Part shown: positions 1 through 14,091 of the stretch, piece by piece
How positions within the stretch are numbered: the first letter of the stretch is position 1
Layout: every line of letters starts with the position of its first letter
Assembly: GCF_037975245.1 (NCBI RefSeq)
Contig: NC_092567.1
Span: 7,750,714-7,814,713 of the forward strand
Length of the DNA stretch: 64,000 nt
Origin: Apostichopus japonicus
Taxonomy: Eukaryota > Echinodermata > Holothuroidea > Aspidochirotida > Stichopodidae
Direction: 5' to 3'
Program-made: the position numbers and the translations under genes
Notes under the pieces: generated by a model
Database searches by the model: none
What the model was told of the DNA's origin: nothing
Seen by the model: the letters and a program-made list of their open reading frames with translations, nothing else

Positions 1-653
1 ACATTCCTCTTCCTTTTATAAAATTTGACCCAAGAAAGGTTTAACTATCAAAATAAGTTCATCTTCTCGGAACTGGGTTTAAATTAATGACGTCAGCACT
101 GGACACAAATGTCTGAACTAATTTTGTAATTATAAACGTTCATCGAATGGAAACGAATCCGATCAAACTTGATCTGTGAAATCTGCTCTTTGTGTTTCTT
201 TGTCATTTCCTTTTGTTCTGCTATAACAAAGCTAGTAGGGGTGAAGGAGGGGGTGCAGTGGTGCGCATAGGCGTCGCAGACAGAAGTGCTCCATAAGAGC
301 CCTCCTTCTTTCCATAGTTACAACTTTGAGAACTTTTTTTACCGTTAAGTCAAAGGCACCCTCCCCCTATCCATATAGGTTATGCCACTGTTAGCGTATA
401 ATTGTCAACGCTATAAATATGTACGTTACCTGTGTCCTTTTCCGCCTAAAGTGTGGGATATTATTAATAGTGGTCGCTGTTTCAATTATATATTTTTCTA
501 TCTAAACTGTACATGTTGTAAACCACAAAAATACCACTGCTGTCAGCATAGGTTTTATTTTAATATTTTATATATTTAGTTTTGAGAAATGACAGTTTAA
601 ACAGCTGACGTCATCAATAAAAGTGACTGGATTATACAATCTAGTACAGAGAC
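1..653. other. AT-rich intergenic DNA, no gene seen
   Basis: No ORF here has recognisable protein character. A short stretch at about 240-375 (G-rich start, then a CCCTCC-rich segment, a T-run and a second CCCTCCCCC block) resembles 5660-5825 in order and wording. This suggests two decayed copies of one short dispersed repeat. Confidence 0.5.
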
Positions 654-1680
654 CAGGGGCGTCGTGCGAAAATAAATTTTTGGGGGGCCCGTGAGCAGGT
701 GATGACTATCTAAGCGGAGCGCTACCACGGGTTGGCGCGCAGCGTACAAGAAAATTTTTCGTCTGGCAGACCACTCAGATTGCAGGAAACGGCACTTCCC
801 GTGCTTTATGGCAGTAAGCAACACCCCTAAAATTGATCAAAATTTACGGCAATTTTTTTTTTTATTTTGGGAAATATTCTCGAAGGAAGTGATCGCCATT
901 TATTCCTCAGTTTACCAATTCCTCGTCTCACAGAAGCGCCCAAAATTGAAGACATTTTTGTGTTGGCTGATCCATGATCGCCGCCCATGCCCGTGAGAAG
1001 TGGTGACTGGGTAAAGAAAAAACGATGCCGTTTGAAAACATGGGCAGAAAAAGCGAAAGTAGCGAAACCTAAGGTAAAACGTGCGATAACGAAGTGATTA
1101 TTTTCCAGGTTAATTGTGACTGTATTTGAAATGATTATTATTATTCATTTTTTTTCAAAACTACCTATCAGATCATGAGGAAAATGTATCCTAGTGGACC
1201 TTTTAGCGAACTGATTGCATTACTTAAGAAGAAGTTCACATGGAGTCCCATAATCTCTGTTCACTACATTTATCTTAACTTTCCGAACTTTGTTACAGGC
1301 TTAGAAAACAATTAAAAAATTTGCCATTTTTTTCATGGAAAATTGACTGACTTTGGCAAAGGTAACGGGTTGCCCTTACTCTGGGACTACGTATATATAA
1401 TATTGTTCAACGATGGCAGCGTTGATGGCACATTTGGTTCATTAGTTATCAACCAGTAATTATTTAACTGTTTCGATTGACTGAATATCAACAATTAACA
1501 ACCATTGACCAAGCAGTCAATAGAAGCCCCATTTCTCGTAGGCCCTACAAGAAATTCAGTTGCTGACACTGTTCGAAAACACTTTTTTTTAAATTATGAC
1601 AACATTTTATGACACCTTTGACAAAATTTGGGGGGCCTGTGCCCCCCCCCCCCCAAGCCCCAATGGGCACGACGCCACTG
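654..1680. mobile_element. Non-autonomous hAT-like DNA transposon, family A
   Basis: The termini are inverted: the left end reads CAGGGGCGTCGTGC and the right end read backwards is CAGTGGCGTCGTGC. The 8-bp flanks are acagagac (left) and acggagac (right), a 7/8 target-site duplication, which is the hAT-superfamily length. No transposase is encoded. A G-run followed by a C-run lies just inside the right terminus (about 1630-1655). A core at 708-750 has an inverted GCGCC/GGCGC hairpin that recurs in other elements of the window. A rearranged inverted copy lies at 36822-38140. Confidence 0.85.
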
Positions 1681-4361
1681 ACGGAGACAATTATGTCAGT
1701 CTTTCGAATGCAAGTAACGGGCAAAAAATACTTTATAGCCGCAAATAACATGTTTACAGTAAAGTACATATTTGTCACGCATAAATTGAAACTTATTCAA
1801 ATAGTGTTGAAAATTATCAAATTTATTTATACAGACTTTAAATGAAATATCACAAAAAAAGACAGAAAAGGAAAATATAAGAAGAAATCCAAAAAAGTGT
1901 AAACAACATTTAAAGTATTACAAATTATGAATTCGTTTGCTCTGATAACTTCACATTGTCAAGAAACAATGAAACTTCCAATGACGTCATTCATCAATCA
2001 CCACGTCATCAGTATGTACGACCATAATTCTCATGGACGTTAATTGGTTAAAATCACAATCAATAAAATATAACAATGTTAACTAATATACAATGATGTC
2101 AATTTGTTTTTAATCTGTATATAATATATCACGTACACTCGATAATTAGGAGAGCCTGTTTTACTTGTATTGTGCTTTATTTCCTTACAATATTTTTACA
2201 TAATGGCCTTAACTATTATATGACGTATCTGTTACGTAATCATTACTTATGACACTATATTATAATTTGCCAATGTTCACACTAAATGTCATTTTCTAAT
2301 TCGCTGCTTACCTGGAAATTTCAACAACTGTTCCAAATTTAATATATTTTCATAAAGAAATGATATCTTTCCTGGAAATTGTCTTAAATTATTTTAAGAA
2401 TGTTAGAATTTTGGTACTTTAGAAGTGGAAATTTCGAAATAACAGGTCCATCTTTTCACTTTTAATATCCAATTTGGATTTTTTTAAATCTCAAACTTTA
2501 TTTATTCAAATATTTAAAATTTTCGCCTATTTTCTCTAACTTTCGACACTAAGATGGGAAGATTAAATAAAGTATTTCGACTTATTATCTTAACATATTG
2601 GTTTTTTTATTTAATAATTCGGCTTATTCCTTATGATATCGCCTTAATACCTCACCAGTTCAACTATGTTATCTCAGAATATCAACGTTTCTTGATTAGA
2701 TTGGTGTTAGGTAATACGGGGTAAAGAAAGGACCACATGGACAAACTGTTGACATTTCGACTTAGTATGTCGAAAAATTAACCGATAATGAAATATGTAA
2801 GAAAAAGGTTGTACATTGATATAGTGGCTTAGAGTAATTAATCTACTTGATATAGGCCCAGATTGTGTGGTTGTTCTTATGCATATCTCTGGTAAGAAAA
2901 TGAAACTTGTGAGCAACATATTTAACAGGCGGGCACAATGATTTACTGGGAGAGCAATTGCCCAATCAGTTACTATGTTATTTACTTCGTTTGTGTCAGT
3001 CTGACATAGTCATGTATGTTACACATGATAGTATACACCTCGGTCTAACTAAGAGATCTGTGTGAACACAATCATATGTCCGCTTCTTGCTATAATCTTG
3101 TCATGCTTTATTCTCTGTTTTGAAAAAAAAAGAAACATAAATGGTCTTGTGTAATTTATTAATTCCTGATGTAATTTTCGTGACATGTTACATTTATTTT
3201 GCTCTATCAAAGGAGGATGGTACCGCCCGATTGAGAAATATTCATAGGCGTGGGATGCGCGTGGGGTGGGGTGGGGTGGGGTGGGGTGGGGTGGTAGTAG
3301 GTTCATTATATATAATTTGATCAATCTTTCAAATTTTCTAGAGGATTTCAAAAAGTAGTATAAGACCCTACATGCTGTACCACAAACTACAATTGTTAAG
3401 AATAGATACAAGAAGAGTGGATGTAAATTGCTATTTCATTTGAAATATTGTTTCTTACATACTAGACAGTACCGATGTACTTAATAAAACCTTTACATAC
3501 ATTGTCACCGAGACAACGCTCAATGATTGCTGAACAACGTAGTCGGAGGTTTTTACACGTTTATTTGCACACGTGGTTCAACAGGACCACGGTTAAAACC
3601 ATAAAGTAAAAATACCAAAACATTAATACACAAACATTGGTAAACCAAACACATGAATTTGCACGTATCAATAATAACATAATACAGAATAATATTTCCT
3701 CTTAAATCATGCACAAAAGTAAGAAGTATACCAAATAACATTTGGTAACATGAAACACAAAACATAGAGTAAGATTAACAACAATTACCTCCTTAATAAT
3801 AATAACGCTCAACTTACCATCGCTGACTGGCAAAACTAACCGCACAACAAACTGCGACATACAGAGGCATTCAGGGGTTTACTGCGGCTATTGGGGGTTT
3901 ACGGCGGCTTTCTGGAGAATCATAGAATACCAATAAAAATAATAACCTCTCGAGAGATACTCCACGAAGATGATACTTTAACTCGAGATACTCTTACAAA
4001 TAAGCAACGCAATAAATACACGAAAAGGCAACAAAGATGGTACAAAGCATATAGCAAAATCCCATTAAAAGCAAATCTCAAGAATGCGATATTAAAGAAG
4101 TATACAATTAGGATATCTACCCCTTTAATGCCTTTATACAACATATATAGAAAACATATTACTTAGGATTTCACTATGAGAGCACATGCGACGCCACCCT
4201 GCACCATGAGAGGAATGAAGCATGTAACTACGTAACACTTACATAATACGTAAGTATTCATCGATTACGTAAGTATGCGAAACAAGGAAGTGGGTATAAA
4301 AAGTCACACCCTAACCACCTAAACACCATTGGGCTAGGGCAGCATTGACCTTTGCTCGACG
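1681..4361. other. Intergenic, no gene recognised
   Basis: The region is AT-rich with only short ORFs lacking protein-like composition. It contains a GGGGT tract (3263-3294). The open frame at 3891-4166 is unremarkable apart from being lysine-rich, and I do not call it a gene. Confidence 0.45.
3263..3294. repeat. (GGGGT)6 microsatellite, G-quadruplex-prone
   Basis: Six uninterrupted GGGGT pentamers plus GG on the plus strand. Runs of four guanines separated by one base are a classic G-quadruplex pattern. It lies in otherwise AT-rich DNA. Confidence 0.9.
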
Positions 4362-4493
4362 CTAAGGAAATAACTCATATCGGCAACGATGACATAGATC
4401 ATTAATATGTTGCTTCCAGGATAAATTTTCATCAATAATTAATCCTAAGTATTTTGTTAAATGTGATTTAAAAATATGAAATACTCTCAAGTG
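4362..4493 (-). pseudogene. LINE reverse-transcriptase C-terminal remnant
   Basis: Read on the minus strand, the frame gives TKYLGLIIDENLSWKQHI, ending at a stop (minus-strand TAG, plus 4362-4364). The motif KYLG-hhhD-x-L-x-W-xx-HI is characteristic of the segment just after the catalytic palm in non-LTR retrotransposon reverse transcriptases (Jockey/CR1/I-like groups). No YADD catalytic box or endonuclease remains upstream, so this is a short 5'-truncated or decayed fragment. The clade cannot be assigned from so few residues. Confidence 0.7.
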
Positions 4494-7400
4494 AAAAATA
4501 TCGTAACATTAATGACTATTATTACGAGCAAGGAAATTGTGTTGCTGGTTTGCTAAATATGTAAAATTAACTTGCTAGCGTCAAATTGCATCAATAAATT
4601 AACTAAACTATGACTCCTTATAGAATTTTTTTTTATATTTGTCTATTATCTTTATTTCCTCCGGGAGGGTGGTATTGCCAGGGTCGTAGTAGCCTTCCAG
4701 TAAAGTCAGCTTCGCCTTCTCTTAGTTCGGACTTTTTTTTCGGAAATGCTTCCATTCTGAAAATAATTTGATTGTCTTTTCTTACGTTTGCTACATTCAT
4801 TAAAATACTGTTTTATTTCTGTTTATTTCGGAATGATTCTGCTAACATGCAGGATCACGACTCGATCAGGTCCTCCCCACCCTCCCTTAACCACATGACA
4901 CATGTATTATGTTCCTTCGTTTCCTGAATAATACAACAATTCGGTAGACGATCACTGACTCCGTACATAAGTTACCAGATAACACTTTGTTGCCAAGTAA
5001 ATCATTTGGTATTTTAAAGAAACTATTGCCAATGAGACTATAGCTTTGATCATTAATTCTGGTTGGAAGAGTAATATAGTACGGTCGGATTCGTCCAACA
5101 CGGCAACATACGGAAACGTTGTACTCAAAGCCGAAGTCTTCTTTGTACAAACCCTTTGGCCCGCAACGGCAAATCGTTATTTCCCACAAGGTTGCTTTTA
5201 CTAACATCGTAGAGTCTGTATCATTTGTTAATTTTATATCAAACTCAACCCACAGAGTAGAATAAAATTGTCAAAGGAACTTTAAAATTCCGCTTGGTAA
5301 TATTCAATTAGTAAATGTTAATAATGTTATGTAGTTAACATGTCGCTAAACGTTGTCTAAATAACTGCTGGCACCGCAGAAGACGTATGAGGAACACACG
5401 TATTTGTTTATGTATTATAAATAAGGTTCTCATTCGAGTACTAAACAATTATATTACATGCCAACCTTACGTATTACCAGTTGAATCCCTCTGTCAAATC
5501 TAACGAGATACTGGTACAACCCTTGCAATGTCATCTGCGAATTAATAACGTCACACATCCGGAGACTGTGCAATCTAAGTTCTTGAATACCACCCTCATT
5601 CCCATTTGGTAAACATTTCAAAAACAATATCAAAACCACCGGGTCCACATTTTAAGGATAGGTGGGCGTCACAGATAACAGTGCCTTACAGCTGAAAGTT
5701 TACCTTTCATATAAGAAAGAGACCCTCCTCTTTTCATTATTACAATTGTGATTTTTTTTTTGGTAAATGTGTTGCACTCAGGTCAATCTAACACCTCCCA
5801 CTATCCAACAGTTTGCCCCTCTTACCCCCCCCCCCCTCCATTCCCCGATACCACCTTCTTCCGCCATTGCTTACAAGTGTAGTACTCCAAAGTCCTGAAA
5901 GTCAATGCCATTTGAACATAACATATCTAGAGTAGTTACACATATATATGCTGTTAGAAATCTTCCTTTATCTCTCTCGACGCTGCACAGCAGGGAATAA
6001 TTACGCTTTACTTACTGAAGGAACCGGCGAGTTGTAGTCACGTCAAATGATTTTTATCGAGTTGACAATGCACATACTCAACTTGATAAATTTGGCCAAG
6101 ATATGAATAGAGCGTTTACTTAACAACTCGATCAAAATCATATCTTTGACTTGTTGCCAAGTTACTTGAAACACACCAAACTCGATTTGTTTTATCATTT
6201 TCGTCAAGCAGTAACTTTAGCGTAACTCGTCAGCTCAACAAAAATATACAACTTTAAAGTGTTTTGAAGAACTCGCCTGTCCTTTCAGAACCACTGTAGA
6301 TTTGTCACCAGTGTCGTAAATATATGAGAATATGAGATTACATGCGGTGGATATTGAATATTGTCATAGGATTCCCAGATGCACGCTACGATAACGTGAT
6401 TTGTATTTTTGAAAATCTACTAAGCTTTTTTGACCGAAGTCTCCGATGAGAAAAGTGTGTTTTGTCATGACGAGTAATTCCAGTAATTACCCGCTGTTTA
6501 TTGAATTTCCATATAGGCTGAAAAGTTCCATTGCGTGGCCGGGCGCGTTTTTTCCCAAACAGGTTTGCAATTACGGAGTTTTTATCTAAGCAGATTGCTC
6601 TTTACGTCAGCATCAATAATGACCATCACTTGATAGACAGTTGGAAGACATACACTGAATCAGAAGAATGATAAGGTCCATGGGTCTTAAACATGTCAAA
6701 ACATGAATGGGTTCATTGACGTCACTGAAACATGGTGCTTAAGCTGAACAGATTAAATGTTGTTGTTGATTGTCCTGTGACACTTAATTAAGTCTACTTA
6801 CGGGGTTGCCTCTAAACACCCTAACTTTACCTTTAATGCTTGGATCACTTGTTGACCTTACTTATGATACATACGCTACATTGTAAGATTCGATACACTA
6901 AACTCACAAGTCTTAAATGAATATATACAAACATGACAGCAGTAATAGTATTAATCGGTATTATACGTGAATGTATTGCGCGACTAGATTAGGACTACAG
7001 TAAGTCAATTTTCCTGCTAAAATTTGGAGAACAGAACTGTTTTTGTATCACAACACAGTTCTAAAATGTCCAGTATGGTATACTTCCGTCGCTGCACTGT
7101 GTACATAGTTTTAATACATATAGGCTACAGCGCATGCTTGATGCACCCTGTACGAGACTGTTACGTGCATTGTGCTATGTTATCGATGAATGCCTTCACA
7201 GAAAACTTCGATCAAACATTGATAGTAGATCATACAATCTAACAAACTAGTGTGCTAAATATGTCTAAACCAATTCCAAAGATATCTACATATACTTACG
7301 AAAAGATTCGGGATATTTTGAACGGTTAAACCTTCGTTGCAACGAGCTGATTCAGACATTTTGCTTACCGCGAAGTACCAGGTTTCTATGGTGATGACAA

Positions 7401-9663
7401 AACTTCCGACCAATCATGAGCGACTATTTACACACAATTGCAAACCTGTTTGGGACAAAAAATCTCGACCTTGGTACGTTCCCATCCAGTTTTGTGGAAA
7501 CTGGTTAAGAAAAGGCCTGAACCTTTCCATTTTTGTAATGTCGTTTGTTGTTAAATTTAGGAATATGTCATTTGAAAGTACCTCTTTTGTATACCCCCCC
7601 CCCTCCCCCTTCGCAATCCCTGCCAAAAAATAGATTATCGTAAATGAATGATGTCTGTATTTGGGCATACATGGTAAAATATCACACTTTTTTAAGAGAT
7701 TCATGCATTTCACTTGAAAAGAAGGAGATACGATATAAAGGAAACGGATACATATATTGCAAACATATTTATTCTTGTATGAGAAATGATATATAAGAAA
7801 TGTATTAGGGTATGAATGTATCTATGTGAGTTCCAAGATAAATGGTTTCGTTTGTTACATCACGATTGTAAGTCCATGATCCCGTCCGGATCGAATTTCG
7901 ATGAAGGTTGTTATATTAAAATATCGACTTCTGAAATCAACTGCTGCTGTTACTATGGTAACATTGGACGTGGTTTATAACCAGGAGCATACTGTTTTCA
8001 TGACAGTTCGGTGGAGAGGGTGTTGTGTAGATTGGAAGTAGATCTTGGTGGGAACATTTGTGTGAAGGTGAGGTAAAATGTCATCATTGTCGGTTTTTGA
8101 ATACATAAATAAAAACTCACGAACATCGTGTATCATAGTACACTATCACGTACGATACGTCAAAGAAGAGGCTTATGAAAGTCTCGAATTGTTTTGTTCG
8201 AATTGAATTTTATTCACCATCACGGGACCATGTTGAAGTTATCAGCTCTTTACATCTGTTATGTTAAGTTAGAATAGTTGGAGGTCTTAATGAGATTCCT
8301 CAATGCGGTCTCATATTACGATACATACACTTCTTCTTTTTTGACCAAACTGAGCAGACGGAATCTGGTTTAGAGGTAAAAACGATAAAGTATTGTTTAG
8401 CAGTGGGTGATCATCAAATGACGTATAAGAGTGGAAAGGCGCAGAGCATGACAATACATCAATAGACAAACCAAATGTAGTGTAACGACTGAGGCGCTTC
8501 AGATAACAAATGTACACGATTTTAACCCGTTTCTTAAGGTTGTAATTTGAAATCGGTCACGTGATATATCCTATGTACATTGAATGAGGAGTTATCCCTG
8601 ACTAACAATCATAGTCAGTTATCAGCGTGACAACTTCTTTTACCATTTTCATCAGAAGATTTCAGCATGACGTAAAAATACACGACCGTTTGCAATATTC
8701 GTTGAAGGGTTGTTTAATAAGTTACGTACTGTATTTACAACACTGTTAATGTTGGATTCATTTACAAGATCATCAAGTAGATCTCAAACATGTCACACAG
8801 TCCTGTATTATACAAAAAAGTAAAACAAGAAACGTTTTAAAGACGACTATTGATCACATTAATGATATATGGGCATGAGCAAGAATTAGCATGTTTACAA
8901 TAAAATATTTAACCGGTTAACCGTCAATATTTAACCTGTCCGGTCTTATTTTACCAGACTTTTTGCAGACTTAGGAAAGATTGAAAACAGGTAAGAGGAT
9001 AAGATAATACGAAAAAGTTATCGTGATCCGTAACAAGGTAGAAAACAAAAACATTTCTATATTACGGAGTTCTATTTTTTCTGTCTCTGTTCTCGTTAAA
9101 CCGTATATTGTTCACGCGTCTTCTGTGTTTGGATATTTGAGAAGGTCGACGAAATTTCAAATTCGAATAGAATCTTTCAAAGTTCTCGCAAACTGCCGTT
9201 AACTTATGAAAAATCTAGAAGATTGTGTCAGTTGTAACGAAAGTTTAATTGAATTGCATTTTTGATAATGTGATCGTGGAGCAAACTCTGACATTTCAGA
9301 ATTAATAGCGTGACCATTCCGCATTAGAAGGTCTAGCGCCCTCGAAAACGAAAGTTTTCGACAGCCTCTTCCCTTCAATTTAGTCGGACTTTCATCATAA
9401 TTATTTGGGAGTAGCTTAGTGATCTACTCAAACTACTCACGATCTGTTTTTTTATTGATAATAATATATCAAAGGAGCGCTAAAATACCATTCATTATTA
9501 CTAACTGATCAGTTCAACGTACCGGTTTGAAAATAAGATGATCCAAACAAGAATATAAAATATGTTCAATCAATTGCTGATCATATTTGCCTTAGCTTGT
9601 CTAATAAATCCGATTAAACCAAGATATTTTACTTTAAAATTACATTAATCAGTTGCTCATTAG
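4494..9663. other. Intergenic, no gene recognised
   Basis: More than 5 kb of AT-rich DNA without a convincing coding frame, RNA gene or transposon termini. Several short C-runs occur (about 5827 and 7597). A small hairpin of TCGAAAAC and GTTTTCGA with a 4-nt loop lies near 9342-9361. The 5660-5825 stretch resembles 240-375. Confidence 0.45.
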
Positions 9664-12025
9664 TAAGTACGACTTAAAGAAGTTTTACCGTATCGGTATC
9701 TATGTTTTTCAATTTCGGGAGAGATTTGCTGTTTCCAAGGTCCTTTTGTTTGTGTCTGTAATTGTAATTTGTGCCAAGCATTAGTAAACTAAAATAAAAA
9801 AAATAAACTGGTTAAGTATTGTCAAGAAGCTATTTTCTAGTGTTGTAGTACTCGAAAAGCACCCGGCACTCGAGTGGCATTCAAACAACTTTTTTTCAAA
9901 TGATCGGTACTCGCACTAGGTGAACAGTACTTGGTACTCATCCTTTCGCACCCGCACTCTGATGCTTGAGTACTCGATTCAAAGTGATAGGTACTCGTTC
10001 GTGACGAGTTATGTAAAACAAACAGTTTCGTAATACTGACGTTACAGTAGGTAGTTATTATAATTTATCGATGATTTTTATTACTCTGTAATGTCACCGT
10101 ACTCATGTGTCTCTATACTGCAGCAGAATAGCCGTTTATATTACCAAGAACAGTACATATAGCATGAACAAAGAAAGCATAAGTGATGTATATTATGTGT
10201 CTAACATAAAACAATTTATAGCATGTTTGTAGTATTAATATGGCACTTGCAACCCTATTAACCCATCATTTTAAGACATTTTACATTTGAAAATTTGTCA
10301 AACCATAACAAGACACAAACAATGTCTTCATATTCGACTGGTATATATCATTTACTTATAATCACCACCGGGAACAGTTATAAATATTAGGTTGTTGTAT
10401 ATTTGGGAAATCAAAAGTACTCGTATGAAATAGTATAATTCGTACTCGGTACTAAATACTGTATATAGAATACTGTACTCGAAAACTGGTACTCGATGCT
10501 CGGATCCTAACAAGCCAGTCATCGGGCTAGGATACCTGGCTTCTCGGGAACCTCAAGTACTTAAAAGTACTTGGTACTCGGATAAATGTACCTGGCTACA
10601 ACACTGTTACTATTCTTTTCAGTTTTGTTCGACATCATTGTATTTGGTCAAATCTTTATCAGCCTGAACAATAACCGTCTTAAAAGCCTATAGACTTCTT
10701 TCACATCAACTAACAGAGTACAACCCATCATTAATTTACTTGGACTTGAGTTTTCTTCAATAAACATAACTTGCAGTCTATTAACCATTATTATAAAAAT
10801 GTCTTATAAAATAAATTATACTGGTGAAAACAGTTGAATAGCAGCTGTTTGAAATCACTCAAATCATGGAAAACAGTAACTTCGTGCAGCTGCTGATTAA
10901 ATATTAATACGGAATAATTATGCTATATTTCTAACTTTTGTTCTGTCAAATTTTCAGCGAAGCTAGGAGAAATCTTGATATCTTTACCACGGAACAAACA
11001 AAAAATGCTATAACATTTGAAATATCGATCGGATTGGAGAAGAAACAAGCAAAACTTAAATAAAAAAACCGCTAACAGTGGGACTGACTAAATTTTTCTT
11101 CTCATTGAAATTATGTATTCAAATCAATCTTCGGTGATCAATCAATTTACATTTTTTTAGAAGTCACAAGTAGGAATTGGGTGGGGGTAGGGGTGGGGAT
11201 AGGATCAATTTAAAGAAAGCTGCCTTCACACACGTTATAATATACAATTATCTAATGAAGTTCAACGTGACTGTCAAATCTTCAGCCCCCTTGCCCACAT
11301 TTGGAAAATGCAAAGCAAAACTATTTGCAGAATATAGTAGTTGGCAAGAAGATTTATGTTGCTAAGGAACAACCAGTCCTGTCGTCTGCTGTTTGTGTCT
11401 ATGTACATTTGTGTACAGTCTTGACTAGCTGCGTGAGTTCCAGCTGCAGTTCGATTGTTTGAAAAAGTACTCACAATGAAAATGTTTTACTTGAAAATTG
11501 CGGTAAACATCGAGAAATGTACCACTTAGCTAGATTCCATTGTTCAGATATAGCTTCACAAGGAACGTGGTAGCTATAAGATCATGACTTCAGTTGTTGT
11601 GGAACCATATACATTCAAGGCGAACCACTAGAGTTGAGTGTCAAAAGGGACAAGGGGTTAGATTATTTTCGGGGTACAAGTTAGAAACTAAAACTTGATC
11701 CAAGTTAGAACTTAGCTAGGCAAGGACTTCACAGTAGGGTGACATGTGAATATCTTCCAAATAGAAAACGTTATAGTTAGTTTGATTTAGCGAGAATTTC
11801 ATTTGAACAGTTCCCATATTCAAAGTGCGTGTCATAACCAACTAACGTTACTTAAAACAGATGCATTCGTAAAAGCCGTTACAAAGGCTGCACGCCATCA
11901 GTGTATAAATTTAGTAACTGGTGTTTCCCTGCTATTGTATATAGTATGACCTCTGCCTCGGTTGGATACATATGAATAGATTTGTTATGTTACTGCGTTA
12001 TCTGCAGAAATGACTCATATTTTAG
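9664..12025. repeat. Tandem segmental duplication, unit 1
   Basis: Unit 1 begins with an AAAGAAGTTTTACCGTATCGG-like stretch and is followed directly by unit 2 (12026-13385), which begins with the diverged counterpart. Homologous stretches occur in the same order in both: the opening segment, the TACTCG-rich element, the AACATAACTTGCAG segment, the GTGATCAAT segment, and the GTTGGATA..GACTCATA end segment. Unit 1 is longer because it keeps the left half of the TACTCG element and about 0.68 kb (11157-11840) that unit 2 lacks. Confidence 0.75.
9838..10606. mobile_element. TACTCG-rich hAT-like element, complete copy
   Basis: The ends form the inverted repeat AGTGTTGTAG / CTACAACACT. The sequence inside both ends is dense in GTACTCG, TACTTGGTACTC and related words. 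No transposase frame is present. A clean target-site duplication cannot be read, so the superfamily call rests on the terminal sequence style alone. A left-truncated copy sits in the neighbouring duplication unit (12130-12598). Confidence 0.6.
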
Positions 12026-13385
12026 TAAAGTAACTTCGATTTAAAGAAGTTTGACCGTATCGGTATCTGTATTTTTCATTTTCGGGAGAGATTTGGTGGT
12101 GCCAAGTTCTTTTTGTTTGTGTATGTAATGGGAATAGCCGAGTATATTATCACGTACAGTAACATATAGGATGCACAGAGAAAGCAAAAGTGATGTATTT
12201 TTCTAACATTTAATAATGTGTAGCATGTTCGTAGTATTACTATTACACTTGGACCCCTATTAACCCATCATTTAAGACATTTTACATTTTAAAATGTATC
12301 AAACAATAACAAGACACGAACAATGTCTCATATTCGACTGGTTTGTATCTTTTACTTATAATTACCACCGGGAGCAGTTATAAATATAAGTTTTTTTTTT
12401 TATATTTCAAAACCCAAATGTACTCGTATGAAATAGTACACTTCGTACTCGGTACTCGGCTTCTAAATATTGTTCTCGGAAATTGGTACTCGGTGCTCGG
12501 ATCATACGAAGTAGTCATCGGACTATGATACCTGGTACTCGGAGCCTCATTTTCGAAAGTACTTGGTACTAGGATACATGTACCTGGCTACAACACTGTT
12601 GCTATTTATTCATTTTTGCTATATATAATTTTATTTGATCAAATCTTCAACAACCAGAACAATTTACTTATTACTACGTTCACATCAATAAGCAGAGTAT
12701 AACCCATCTTTAAAAAACTTTGACTTGCTCATGCTTTTCTTCAATAAACATAACTTGCAGCCTGTTAACCTTTATAACAAAAATGACATATAAATTATAC
12801 TGGTGTAAATAGTTAAATAGCAGCTGTTTGAAATCACTCAGATCATGGAAACAGGGACTTCGTCCAGCTGCTGGTTGAATATGAATAACTGTGCTAAATT
12901 CCAAACGTTTTTTTTCTGTAAACCTCCTAAGCGAATCTAGGAGAATATTCATATCTTTACAACAAAAAGAAACAAACAATGCTATAACATTTCCTAAGAT
13001 ATCGATCAGATTGGAGAAGAAAAAAGCAAATCTTAAAACAACAGCTAACAGAGGAACTGACTAAATGTGTTCCTTTGATCTAAATTTTCAATTCAAATTC
13101 AGTCTTCGGTGATCAATATATTTATCAATGGAGATAAGTAATATAATAAAAAAAGTCTGTACATAGGGCTAATTTTAATAAGTCACTTAAGCGTTACTTA
13201 AAGCAGGACAATTCGCAAAGGCGTTACAAAAGGCTTTTACGTCATCAGTGTATAAATCTAGTAACTTACGTTCCCCTGATATTGTATATGCAGTATTGCC
13301 TCCGACTCGGTTGGATAATTATGAATATATTTGTTTGTTCCTACGTTTTCTGAAGAAATGACTCATAACTGATTTTTTTTCTTTA
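12026..13385. repeat. Tandem segmental duplication, unit 2
   Basis: Diverged copy of 9664-12025, directly adjacent and in the same orientation. It lacks the left part of the TACTCG element and the 11157-11840 segment. Substitutions and small indels are spread throughout, so the duplication is old. Confidence 0.75.
12130..12598. mobile_element. TACTCG-rich element, left-truncated copy
   Basis: Homologous to 10123-10606 and ending in the same CTACAACACTG terminus. The left terminus is missing because a deletion joins the unit's opening segment directly to the element's interior (GGAATAGCCG). Confidence 0.6.
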
Positions 13386-14070
13386 ATAAAAGTACACAGA
13401 ATATAAGTGTAACCAAATAATCAAAACGTATGGCGCATCAGTTGTACGACAAGTTTCAACACGGCGATCATGGAAAATATGAAGTAGTGGATATGTTTCT
13501 GAAATTATCTTTATATATCGGATTGATGTCTGCACAGTTTGGACATATTGACCGGTTTTGTAATGGAATTCCGATACTGCCATTTTCACCTTAAATTTAG
13601 AAAAGCTTGATCTATAACTATGGCATTGTATGTTAATCAACACTTCCTAAACCAAACAGTTGGACACAACCTCCCATTCCAGGACCATTTGATACCGGAA
13701 CCAATAATCAAGGATTGAATATAACATGAAGGATTTCCATTTTATTGAAACTAAAGGTCATTGAGTCAATGATATTTACACTCAAACAAAGGACATCCAA
13801 TTAAAACCTGATTAGGTAAGTAAATAAGGTTCATAGATTGTACTGATCAATGTAGGAAATAAGGGAGGTGGTATAGTACAGGACCTGGTGACAAAGAGGG
13901 AATCCAACACTCTCGCCCCCCCCCCCCTACACACACAAACACGCTACACTTCATTTAGTGTCAATTTGTATTCAAGTTATTTCATTTTAAGGTGAGCTTG
14001 TGTATGTGTGATGTCCTTTAGTTGTTGATTTTGAACTCACCTATGTGGTTCACTTTTTTCTTTGTTTATG
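13386..14070. repeat. Paralogous segment, copy 1 (empty site for a MITE)
   Basis: Homologous to 25880-26945. Shared landmarks include CGTATGGCRCATCAGTTGTA, ATATCGGATTGATGTCTGC, the CAATTTGTAT segment and the TTGATTTTGAACTC end. At 13895-13915 this copy reads straight through GGGAATCCAACACTC, where the other copy has a 375-bp MITE. The potential reading frame seen in copy 2 is frameshifted here by an extra base near 13459. Confidence 0.8.
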
Positions 14071-14091
14071 TAATCTACTCTCCTTAAAATG

